Part shown: positions 24,100 through 31,266 of the stretch, piece after piece
How the letters are laid out: every line of letters starts with the position of its first letter
Position numbering within the stretch: position 1 is the first letter of the stretch
Assembly (NCBI GenBank): GCA_020024515.1
Contig: JAHHTR010000015.1
Coordinates: 1-31,266, forward strand
DNA from: Angelakisella sp.
Lineage (GTDB): Bacteria; Bacillota; Clostridia; Oscillospirales; Ruminococcaceae
Reading direction: 5' to 3'
DNA: 31,266 bases
Made by a program: the position numbers and the translations under genes
The notes under the pieces: model-generated
What the model was told of the DNA's origin: nothing
What the model saw: the letters and a program-made list of their open reading frames with translations, nothing else
Databases searched by the model: none

Positions 24100-25377
24100 T
24101 TACCTTTCCCCCTGTAATGCTCTTTTTCCTATATCTTTTCGATAGTGCATATCTTTAAAATAAATATTTTTAACATCACTGTATGCTTTGTCTATTGCTT
24201 TTTGCAAATCTTTTGCTGTTGCCGAGACACCAAGTACCCTACCGCCAGTTGTTATAAACTTATTATCCATTATAGCTGTTCCTGAATGATATACTTCTGA
24301 CTCTTTTATATCTTCAATACCTGTTATTTCGTAGCCTTTTTTGTAATCTGTAGGATAACCTCCGCTTGCAAGCATAATACAACACACATTGTCTGTGCTA
24401 AATTCCACATCGACTTTGTCAAGTGTTCCGTCAACTGTTGCACGCATGATTGTAAATAAATCACTTTTTAAAAGTGGTAAAACAACCTGTGTTTCAGGAT
24501 CACCAAAACGACAATTATACTCTATGACTTTTACACCATCTTTTGTAACCATTAAACCAAAGTACAAACAACCCTTGAATAATCTTCCCTCTTTATTCAT
24601 TGCCTCTATTGTCGGTATAAAGATTTTTTCCATACATTCTTTTTCTATATCTTTTGTATAATATGGATTTGGTGCTATTGTGCCCATACCACCTGTATTT
24701 AAACCTTTGTCATCGTCTAATGCTCGTTTATGGTCCATTGATGAAACCATAGGTTTAATTGTTTTACCGTCTGTAAAAGCGAGTACGGAAATTTCAGGAC
24801 CTTCCAAAAATTCTTCAATAACAATACTGCTTCCACTATTACCGAAAACCTTATCTTCCATAATAGAGTGTATACCGTCAAGTGCCTCTTTTTCATCAGC
24901 ACAGATTAAAACACCTTTACCAAGCGCAAGTCCGTCAGCTTTTATAACAATAGGGTATTTTTTATTTTGCTTTATAAAACTTGTCGCTTTTTCAGCACTT
25001 TCAAAAACATTGTATTCTGCTGTTGGTATACCATATTTTTTCATAAGTTCTTTTGAAAAAACCTTACTGCCCTCTATAATAGCAGCATTTTTATTTGGTC
25101 CGAAAGCAGGTATATTTTTTTCGGTAAGTTTATCCACAGCACCCAAAACAAGTGGATCATCAGGAGCAACAACCGCAAAATTAATATTATTTTTTTCAGC
25201 AAACTCTACAATAGCATCAATATCTGTCGCTTTTATATCCACACACTCAGCATCTTTACTTATACCGCCATTTCCGGGTAAAGCAAATATTTTTTCTATT
25301 GTGTCATTTTCTTTCAGTTTTTTGATAATAGCATGTTCGCGTCCACCACTACCCACTACCATTACTTTTACTTTCAT
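24100..25377 (-). CDS. purD: Phosphoribosylamine-glycine ligase
   Basis: PurD joins glycine to phosphoribosylamine with ATP, giving GAR. The 425-residue ATP-grasp protein opens with VMVVGSGGREHAI. Further on are PGNGGI, APDDPLVLG, the ATP-grasp segment VIKADGLALGKGV, and YNCRFGDPETQVVLP, all diagnostic for PurD. Its stop is one base from the purL start, and purH lies 15 bases upstream, so it is embedded in the operon. Confidence 0.98.
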   Translation of the reverse strand: MKVKVMVVGSGGREHAIIKKLKENDTIEKIFALPGNGGISKDAECVDIKATDIDAIVEFAEKNNINFAVVAPDDPLVLGAVDKLTEKNIPAFGPNKNAAIIEGSKVFSKELMKKYGIPTAEYNVFESAEKATSFIKQNKKYPIVIKADGLALGKGVLICADEKEALDGIHSIMEDKVFGNSGSSIVIEEFLEGPEISVLAFTDGKTIKPMVSSMDHKRALDDDKGLNTGGMGTIAPNPYYTKDIEKECMEKIFIPTIEAMNKEGRLFKGCLYFGLMVTKDGVKVIEYNCRFGDPETQVVLPLLKSDLFTIMRATVDGTLDKVDVEFSTDNVCCIMLASGGYPTDYKKGYEITGIEDIKESEVYHSGTAIMDNKFITTGGRVLGVSATAKDLQKAIDKAYSDVKNIYFKDMHYRKDIGKRALQGER

Positions 25378-25392
25378 TTTATATCCTCCGAA

Positions 25393-26568
25393 TTAATGAT
25401 GGAATAGTCTTATTCCTGTAAACGCCATAACTATATCTTTTTTGTTACATTCTTCTATTACATTGTCATCACGAATTGAACCACCTGGTTGTGCTATATA
25501 CTCTACACCACTCTTTACAGCACGCAAAATATTATCGCCAAATGGGAAGAAAGCATCACTGCCAAGTGCAACACCTGTTACCTTTGACAGATACTCTTTT
25601 TTCTCATCTAATGTCAATGGCTTCGGACGAACCTTGAATGTATTTTGCCATACATCATCACCAAGCACATCTTCATATTCATCAGAAATATATACATCTA
25701 TTGCATTATCACGATTTGCTCTGCCCAGTCCATCAACAAATTCAAGTGCCAAAACTTTTGGATGTTGTCTTAAATGCCATATATCAGCCTTATTCCCCGC
25801 AAGTCTTGTGCAGTGAATACGTGACTGTTGTCCTGCACCAATACCGATAGCTTGACCATCTTTTGCATAACATACGGAGTTTGACTGTGTATATTTCAGT
25901 GTAATAAGTGCAATTATTAAATCTCTCTTTGCACTTTCCGGAATATTTTTATTTTTGGTAACTATATTTTGTAGCATTTCATTATTGATTTTTAAGTTAT
26001 TTCTACCTTGCTCAAATGTTATACCAAAAACCTGTTTGCATTCTATTTCCCGGGGAATATAATTAGGATCAATTTTCACCACATTATATACTCCTTTTCT
26101 TTTTCCTTTTAATATTTCCAGTGCCTTTTCTGAATAGGAAGGTGCAATAACACCATCAGAAACTTCCTTTGAAATAAGTCTTGCTGTTGCTTCGTCACAT
26201 TCATCTGATAATGCTATCCAGTCACCAAAAGATGACATTCTGTCTGCTCCCCTTGCTCTTGCGTAAGCACAAGCCATAGGCGAAAGCTCTATTCCGTCAG
26301 TAAAATATACTTGTTTCAGTGTATCGGAAAGTGGCTCACCCACTGCCGCGCCTGCCGGACTTACATGTTTAAATGAAGTTGCAGCACACATTCCTGTTGC
26401 CTCTTTTAGCTCTTTTACAAGTTGCCAAGCATTGAATGCATCTAAAAAATTTATATATCCAGGTTTACCATTCAAAACTTCTATTGGAAGTTCACCGCTT
26501 TCAATAAATATTCTTGACGGTTTTTGGTTTGGGTTACAGCCATATTTTAATTCAAATTCTTTTGACAT
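25393..26568 (-). CDS. purH: AICAR transformylase, PurH without cyclohydrolase domain
   Basis: The protein transfers formyl from 10-formyl-tetrahydrofolate to AICAR. It has 391 residues, against about 510-590 for bifunctional PurH, and lacks the N-terminal MGS-like IMP cyclohydrolase domain. It starts directly with LKYGCNPNQKPSRIF, the usual beginning of the transformylase part. FKHVSPAGAAVG carries the catalytic Lys-His pair, and GIGAGQQSRIHCTRLAG and ALGSDAFFPFGDNI follow. The missing activity is supplied by the gene just upstream, a PurO-type cyclohydrolase. AGGAGG-like bases precede the ATG. Confidence 0.93.
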   Translation of the reverse strand: MSKEFELKYGCNPNQKPSRIFIESGELPIEVLNGKPGYINFLDAFNAWQLVKELKEATGMCAATSFKHVSPAGAAVGEPLSDTLKQVYFTDGIELSPMACAYARARGADRMSSFGDWIALSDECDEATARLISKEVSDGVIAPSYSEKALEILKGKRKGVYNVVKIDPNYIPREIECKQVFGITFEQGRNNLKINNEMLQNIVTKNKNIPESAKRDLIIALITLKYTQSNSVCYAKDGQAIGIGAGQQSRIHCTRLAGNKADIWHLRQHPKVLALEFVDGLGRANRDNAIDVYISDEYEDVLGDDVWQNTFKVRPKPLTLDEKKEYLSKVTGVALGSDAFFPFGDNILRAVKSGVEYIAQPGGSIRDDNVIEECNKKDIVMAFTGIRLFHH

Positions 26569-26588
26569 TTTTAATCCTCCGTTAAAAA

Positions 26589-27302
26589 CTATTTGTTTTT
26601 ATTAAAAATTCTTGTCTCGTATGAATTATCCGCTAAATTTATGTATCTTACAAAAAGAGATACTTTATTTTCAGAGTTTAGGTTATCCCATAAAATATTT
26701 GCAAAATCATCAATATTACTGTCAATTACCGTTCTTTCAGGCTCACCCTCAAATGTTGGTATTGGGTTACCGTCACAAATATATGTATGTATAAAACGAG
26801 CCTCGCCGTTTAATGGTTGTGGATATTCATAAAAAAATCTCTCTGTACTATCAGCATTTCCATTATCGCTTTTCAGTATTGACATTTTATATGAAAAATC
26901 TCCGTCTTTAAAATCAAGAATACCACTGATACGTGGTGTATAGTTTGGTGGATCAGGCTCAAACGTTCTTGTGCGCAGTGCATCTTCAAAAGTTTTGTCA
27001 TCTTTAATAAACTCATATATTGTATCTGTTTGGTCACCGTTTGTCACTATCAGTTTATTTTCATACTTGCGTACAGGGTAATAGATTATAAGTGATGGAT
27101 CAACAAGTTTTGATGGGTCAAAAGCTTCTGTTCTGATACCCTCATTCTCCTCTAAAAATACTCTATTGCGACTGTTTTCACTTCTACCCATAATAAAATA
27201 GGCAACTACCGCATTTTTACCGTCACTTGATTTTCCTATTATTATTCCTCTGCCTGGGTATGAATTTTCTTTTACACTTTCAGCAATATTAATTATTTTC
27301 AA
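26589..27302 (-). CDS. purO: PurO-type IMP cyclohydrolase
   Basis: The 237-residue protein resembles the PurO/IMP cyclohydrolase family, first known from archaea, which closes FAICAR to IMP. Segments seen are NSYPGRGIIIGKSSDGKNAV near the start, YFIMGRSENSRNRVF, and NYTPRISGILDF. The start is taken as TTG at 27302, after AAAGGAG, overlapping purN by 14 bases. A frame to 27326 includes the ribosome site. It sits beside a transformylase-only PurH, which explains why a separate cyclohydrolase is kept. Family recognition is from memory of the motif pattern. Confidence 0.82.
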   Translation of the reverse strand: MKIINIAESVKENSYPGRGIIIGKSSDGKNAVVAYFIMGRSENSRNRVFLEENEGIRTEAFDPSKLVDPSLIIYYPVRKYENKLIVTNGDQTDTIYEFIKDDKTFEDALRTRTFEPDPPNYTPRISGILDFKDGDFSYKMSILKSDNGNADSTERFFYEYPQPLNGEARFIHTYICDGNPIPTFEGEPERTVIDSNIDDFANILWDNLNSENKVSLFVRYINLADNSYETRIFNKNK

Positions 27303-27912
27303 TTTCGTTATTGCTCCTTTCAGCACATACTTTTTCTACTGATTGAGGTAGTATTATCCATTCTGCCTCTTCCATAACTCTTTTTTGCAAAGTTTTGGGA
27401 GTATCATTTTCTTCTATATTAACCGCTTTTTGCATTATTATCTTACCACCATCAGGTATTTCATTTACAAAATGCACAGTAGCACCTGTAACCTTTACAC
27501 CATAATCGAGAGCCGCTTTATGCACTTTTAAACCATAGTAACCACTACCGCAAAATGATGGTATAAGTGACGGGTGAATATTAATTATTCGGTTTGCATA
27601 CTTATTTGTAAAGTCTTCTCCCAAAATAGTAAGAAAACCTGCCAACACAATTATGTCAATATTGTTTTCTTCTAGTACGTTTATTAACGCACTGTCAAAG
27701 TCTTGTAATGAAGAATACTGCTTTCTTTCTATCACAGCACTTTTTATATTATGTTTTTCTGCACGTTCCAGTGCGAATACATTTGGTTTGTTACTGATAA
27801 CAAGTTTTATATTGCAGTGTGGCATTTTACCAATCTTTTCTGCATCAACAAGTGCTTGCAAGTTTGTGCCGCCACCACTGACAAAAACAGCTACATTTTG
27901 CTTTCTTAGCAT
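27289..27912 (-). CDS. purN: Phosphoribosylglycinamide formyltransferase
   Basis: PurN formylates GAR using 10-formyl-tetrahydrofolate. The 207-residue protein has the N-terminal VFVSGGGTNLQALVDA, then VISNKP, VLAGFLTILG, and the catalytic region INIHPSLIPSFCG with its Asn-His pair. GATVHFVNEIPDGG supplies the catalytic Asp segment, although the usual VDEGPD is VNEIPD here; the last Asp is kept. It overlaps purM by 7 bases and the purO-like gene by 14. Confidence 0.96.
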   Translation of the reverse strand: MLRKQNVAVFVSGGGTNLQALVDAEKIGKMPHCNIKLVISNKPNVFALERAEKHNIKSAVIERKQYSSLQDFDSALINVLEENNIDIIVLAGFLTILGEDFTNKYANRIINIHPSLIPSFCGSGYYGLKVHKAALDYGVKVTGATVHFVNEIPDGGKIIMQKAVNIEENDTPKTLQKRVMEEAEWIILPQSVEKVCAERSNNEIENN

Positions 27913-28943
27913 ATTGTAACACCCTCACCTTTTTGTACTTCACCCATAATATAAGCATTTTCACCATTTGCACGTAAAATTTCAACTGCCTTGTTTGCGT
28001 CTTCTTTACCTACAATGATTGACATACCGACACCCATATTAAATGTGTTGAACATATCTCTGTGTGGAACATTACCCATTTTTTCCATTAATGTAAATAT
28101 AGGTAGTATTTGAAGTGATTTTTCATCAATTTTCGCCATCATACCATTAGGTAGTGCTCTTGGAATATTCTCATAGAAACCGCCTCCTGTAATGTGAGAA
28201 ATACTCTTAACATCTACTTTATTTATCAAATCAAGAACAGGTTTTACATATATCTTTGTTGGTGTTATAAGTGTTTCACCAAGTGTCTTCTCCAAATCAT
28301 CATAATGTTTGGAAAGCTCTTTCTCATTAACATTGAATATTTTTCTTACAAGTGAAAAACCATTTGAATGTACACCGCTTGAAGGTAAAGCGATAATTGC
28401 GTCTCCTTCTTTTACATTTTCAGAATTAATTATTTTATCTTTATCAACAACACCTGTTGTATATCCCGCAAGGTCATACTCATCAACAGGATAAAATCCC
28501 GGCATTTCTGCTGTCTCACCACCAATTAATGCACAATCAGACTGAACACAGCCTTCGGCAACACCACTAACTATTTGAGCTACTTTTTCAGGAACGTTTT
28601 TGCCGACTGCTATATAATCAAGAAAATAAAGAGGCTTTGCACCGACACATATTACGTCATTAACACACATAGCAACACAGTCAATACCTACTGTATCGTG
28701 TTTATCCATTAAAAATGCAATTTTCAGCTTTGTACCAACACCATCTGTGCCACTTACAAGTACAGGTTTGTTTATGCCTGTTAGGTCCATTTCAAAAAGA
28801 CCACCAAAACCACCAATACCTGAAACAACACCTTTTGTCATTGTTCTGGCAACATGACTTTTCATAAGCTTAACAGCTTCGTAACCTGCTGTTATATCAA
28901 CACCTGCGGCTTTGTAACTTTCGCTAAAACTATTATTACTCAT
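27906..28943 (-). CDS. purM: Phosphoribosylformylglycinamidine cyclo-ligase
   Basis: PurM closes FGAM to AIR with ATP. The 345-residue protein matches the family length. It contains YKAAGVDITAGYEAV, GGFGGLFEM, LVSGTDGVGTKLKIA, CVNDVICVGAKPLYFLDYIA, and GGETAEMPGFY, all core PurM segments. The C-terminal HITGGGFYENIPRALP is also diagnostic. GGGG-containing bases precede the ATG. It lies 78 bases after purF, the widest gap in the operon, where nothing else is seen. Confidence 0.98.
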   Translation of the reverse strand: MSNNSFSESYKAAGVDITAGYEAVKLMKSHVARTMTKGVVSGIGGFGGLFEMDLTGINKPVLVSGTDGVGTKLKIAFLMDKHDTVGIDCVAMCVNDVICVGAKPLYFLDYIAVGKNVPEKVAQIVSGVAEGCVQSDCALIGGETAEMPGFYPVDEYDLAGYTTGVVDKDKIINSENVKEGDAIIALPSSGVHSNGFSLVRKIFNVNEKELSKHYDDLEKTLGETLITPTKIYVKPVLDLINKVDVKSISHITGGGFYENIPRALPNGMMAKIDEKSLQILPIFTLMEKMGNVPHRDMFNTFNMGVGMSIIVGKEDANKAVEILRANGENAYIMGEVQKGEGVTIC

Positions 28944-29021
28944 TTTTATTACCCCACATAATTTATTTTTTGTTTATAAAGAAAAATATTTATTATCTAT
29001 TTTCAGTAGTGATTATATAAA

Positions 29022-30443
29022 TTACATTTCAAGCTCTTTATCATATTTGCTTACAACTTTTAGTTCAGGTACTTCTAGTGGATATTCACCTGTAAAGCAG
29101 GAACAACAAAAACCGTCTGCTGTTGAATCTGCAATTTTCTTTACATTATCAACACTTAAATATCCAAGTGAATCAACATTTATAATTTTTGCTATTTCTT
29201 CATTACTGTGATTGTGTGCAATAAGTTTATCACGTGAATCTATATCTGTACCAAAGTAGCAAGGGTGCATAAAAGGTGGTGCTGATATTCTCATATGCAC
29301 TTCTGTTGCACCTGCATCACGAAGAAGATTAACTATTCTTGCACAAGTTGTACCACGTACGATACTGTCATCAATGAGAATAACTCTTTTACCTTTTACT
29401 GTTTCGGATATTGTGTTTAGTTTAATTCTAACCAAATTTGCACGTTCTTTTTGTGTTGGTTGTATAAAGGTTCTACCTATATATTTATTTTTTATAAAAC
29501 CTATACCGTAAGGTATACCGGATTGTTTTGAATAACCCAAAGCGGCATCAAGTCCACTATCCGGAACACCGATTACAACATCTGCTTGCACAGGATGTTC
29601 AAGAGCCAAAAATGCGCCTGCTCTTTGACGTGCAAGATGTACACTGCTACCGTCTATTACTGAATCGGGACGTGCAAAGTAAATAAATTCAAATACACAT
29701 AAGTGTTTATCCATTGTACCACAATGTGTCTTAATGCTATGAAGTCCGTTTTCATCACAGACTACTATTTCACCAGGCTCTATATCACGAACAAATTTTG
29801 CACCGATACTGTCAAGTGCACAAGTTTCCGATGCAAAAACATAGCTATTTTCAAGTAGTCCTATACATAATGGTCTAAATCCCATAGGGTCACGTACTGC
29901 AATCAATTTGCGTGGTGACATGATAACAAGTGAATATGCACCTGCTATTTTTTCCATTGCTTTTTCTATTGCTCCTTCTATACTATCACTATTTATTCTT
30001 TCACGAGTAATTGCATAGGCAATAACCTCACTGTCACTGCTTGTATGAAAAATAGCTCCTGTCAATTCAAGTTCTTCACGAAGTTTATCTGCATTTGTAA
30101 GACAACCGTTATGCGATATTGCCATTCTGCCTTTTACATGATTGACGATAAGAGGTTGTGCGTTATAGTTACTTTTTGATTCTTGAGTACCATATCTACA
30201 ATGACCGACAGCCATCTTTCCTGTTCCAAGACTGTCTATAACATCTTGTGTAAAAACCTCATTTACAAGACCTGTATTTTTATAACCATATATTTTGCCA
30301 AAACTATTTACAGCTATACCACAGCTTTCTTGTCCACGATGTTGCAAAGCATATAAACCAAGATATGTAGATGAAACAACATCTAAATTGTCATTATTAT
30401 ATATACCAAAAACTCCGCATTCTTCATGTAAATTCTCGCTCAT
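29022..30443 (-). CDS. purF: Amidophosphoribosyltransferase
   Basis: PurF makes phosphoribosylamine from PRPP and glutamine, the first step of purine synthesis. I chose the ATG at 30443 after GAGGGG. A GTG at 30461 lies inside that ribosome site. The 473-residue chain starts with an eight-residue propeptide before the catalytic C9 in HEECGVFGIY, as in Bacillus. The PRPP motif is VILIDDSIVRGTT. Cysteines in KHLCVFEF, HPCYFGTD and FCCSCFTGEYP suggest the Bacillus-type 4Fe-4S cluster. It follows purE and precedes purM. Confidence 0.98.
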   Translation of the reverse strand: MSENLHEECGVFGIYNNDNLDVVSSTYLGLYALQHRGQESCGIAVNSFGKIYGYKNTGLVNEVFTQDVIDSLGTGKMAVGHCRYGTQESKSNYNAQPLIVNHVKGRMAISHNGCLTNADKLREELELTGAIFHTSSDSEVIAYAITRERINSDSIEGAIEKAMEKIAGAYSLVIMSPRKLIAVRDPMGFRPLCIGLLENSYVFASETCALDSIGAKFVRDIEPGEIVVCDENGLHSIKTHCGTMDKHLCVFEFIYFARPDSVIDGSSVHLARQRAGAFLALEHPVQADVVIGVPDSGLDAALGYSKQSGIPYGIGFIKNKYIGRTFIQPTQKERANLVRIKLNTISETVKGKRVILIDDSIVRGTTCARIVNLLRDAGATEVHMRISAPPFMHPCYFGTDIDSRDKLIAHNHSNEEIAKIINVDSLGYLSVDNVKKIADSTADGFCCSCFTGEYPLEVPELKVVSKYDKELEM

Positions 30444-30492
30444 TCTTTTGTTTCCCCTCACTATATAAAATTCAAGTTATTTAAATTGGTTA

Positions 30493-30981
30493 TTATAGCA
30501 TTTTTTGTAATTCAGCATCTTTTGCAAGTACATCATTTGTCATCTTTGTACGCATATTAAGTAGTTTTTGTTCAAGTTCTGCATCACTTAGTGCAAGTAT
30601 TTGTGCTGCAAGTATTGCCGCATTATCCGCACCGTCTATTGCAACACTTGCAACCGGAATTCCTTTTGGCATTTGTACTGTTGAAAGCAGTGCGTCCATA
30701 CCGTCAAGTGCTGATGCCTTAACAGGAATACCAATTACAGGCAAAATAGTATGTGCCGCAAGTACTCCGCCCAAGTGCGCAGCTTTTCCCGCTGCTGAAA
30801 TGATTACCCCAAATCCGTTTTCTCTTGCATTTTTTGCAAATGCCATTACTTGTTCCGGCGTTCTGTGTGCTGAAAATACATGTGCTTCAAAAGGAATATC
30901 CAATGATTTTAATGTATTGATTGTATTTTTTACAAGTGGCAAATCGCTGTCACTACCCATAATTACTGCTACTTTTTTCAT
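30493..30981 (-). CDS. purE: N5-CAIR mutase (class I PurE)
   Basis: PurE moves the carboxyl of N5-CAIR to give CAIR. The 162-residue protein has the class I segments GSDSDLP, FSAHRTPEQ, AGKAAHLGGVLAAHTILPVI and LLSTVQMPKGIPVASVAI. Class I enzymes normally depend on PurK, which is not in this window. AGGAG precedes the ATG. It is the first gene of the pur operon and lies 42 bases after a leader terminator. Confidence 0.97.
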   Translation of the reverse strand: MKKVAVIMGSDSDLPLVKNTINTLKSLDIPFEAHVFSAHRTPEQVMAFAKNARENGFGVIISAAGKAAHLGGVLAAHTILPVIGIPVKASALDGMDALLSTVQMPKGIPVASVAIDGADNAAILAAQILALSDAELEQKLLNMRTKMTNDVLAKDAELQKML

Positions 30982-31022
30982 TGTTTTAATTCTCCTTTAA
31001 ACTTAATAATAAATAATTACAT

Positions 31023-31058
31023 AAAAAAACAGCAGTAGCGTACACCTACACTACTGCT
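31023..31058 (-). terminator. Intrinsic terminator in the purE leader
   Basis: AGCAGTAG (31031-31038) pairs with CTACTGCT (31051-31058), with GTA/TAC inside. On the minus strand the stem is followed by G and seven T. It would stop transcription before purE unless overcome. It could end an upstream transcript or serve as an attenuator. Confidence 0.75.
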
Positions 31059-31063
31059 ATAAT

Positions 31064-31132
31064 ATTTCGCAACTACTCTATTGATTTTGCATTTGTGATT
31101 TAATTTCGCAAGTATAGTATAACATTTTGCAA
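31064..31132 (-). repeat. Four TTGCRAAAT-like motifs at about 20-nt spacing
   Basis: On the plus strand the sites are ATTTCGCAA (31064-31072), ATTTTGCAT (31084-31092), ATTTCGCAA (31103-31111) and ATTTTGCAA (31124-31132). Start-to-start distances are 20, 19 and 21 bases, about two helical turns. They surround the candidate -10 of the pur operon and look like regulator binding sites on one face of the DNA. I do not recognise the regulator. Confidence 0.55.
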
Positions 31133-31146
31133 CTATGACTAGCCAA
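31111..31146 (-). promoter_or_regulatory. Candidate promoter region of the pur operon
   Basis: Two overlapping minus-strand TATACT boxes occur at 31121-31116 and 31116-31111. TTGGCT (31146-31141) could be a -35 element, with a long 19-base spacer to the first. No better promoter is seen between the terminator and purE. The remaining 31147-31266 shows no gene or clear structure. Confidence 0.35.
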
Positions 31147-31266
31147 TGAGAAAAATAATTATTAATTTTGTTTAGAAAAGAATACTTAAAACTCACTAAC
31201 TCACCTCATTGTTGATTAATTTAAAATAAAAACTGGGGTCTGCATTAATTATCAAAAGTATATGCC

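Noticed and set aside
30982..31266. Guanine, PRPP or ZTP riboswitch before purE
   Set aside because: None of the conserved cores I know for these classes is visible on the minus strand; only the terminator hairpin and repeats are.

Overview
The window is AT-rich chromosomal DNA from a spore-forming member of the Clostridia. The evidence is a spoIIIA engulfment-channel operon, a valine T-box, a clostridial-type single-chain PurL, a Bacillus-type iron-sulfur PurF, and a PyrB plus PyrI aspartate transcarbamoylase. Most of it is ordinary housekeeping DNA. The accessory material consists of three broken insertion sequences of different families. I see no CRISPR array, rRNA, tRNA, phage or defence genes.

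Layout. 1-160: 5' end of a decayed IS3-family element running off the left edge. 241-4429 (minus): spoIIIAA-AB-AC-AD-AE-AF-AG; spoIIIAH is not in the window. 4517-4815: a 299-bp IS5-family deletion derivative with both inverted ends and a TA duplication. 4944-5918 (plus): an unrecognised membrane protein with a Cys4 motif. 5963-10356 (plus): a promoter, a T-box leader with a GUA specifier, valS, then folC with a TTG start. 10477-11865 (plus): a FAD-dependent oxidoreductase. About 11886-12620: a decayed IS200-type element. 12678-16730 (minus): pyrH-frr-uppS-cdsA-rseP, the usual ribosome-recycling and envelope-lipid cluster but without dxr. 16835-19318 (minus): a CvpA-like membrane protein, pyrB and pyrI. 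19473-20339 (plus): a HAD-family phosphatase. 20406-30981 (minus): purE-purF-purM-purN-purO-like-purH-purD-purL, transcribed from the right, with a leader containing a terminator and a fourfold repeated motif.

How the genes work together. The pur cluster supplies most steps from PRPP to IMP; purC, purB and purK are absent from the window. Its last two steps are split: the purH product has only the AICAR transformylase part, and the neighbouring gene encodes a PurO-type IMP cyclohydrolase that would close the ring. pyrB and pyrI make the first committed pyrimidine enzyme, and pyrH phosphorylates UMP. SpoIIIAA-AG form the mother-cell side of the channel feeding the forespore. valS is controlled by uncharged tRNA-Val through its T-box.

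The best candidates for something undescribed are the four TTGCRAAAT-like repeats at about 20-nt spacing with a leader terminator upstream of purE, and the hairpin that ends just before the folC ribosome binding site. The rest is either known biology or decayed mobile DNA.
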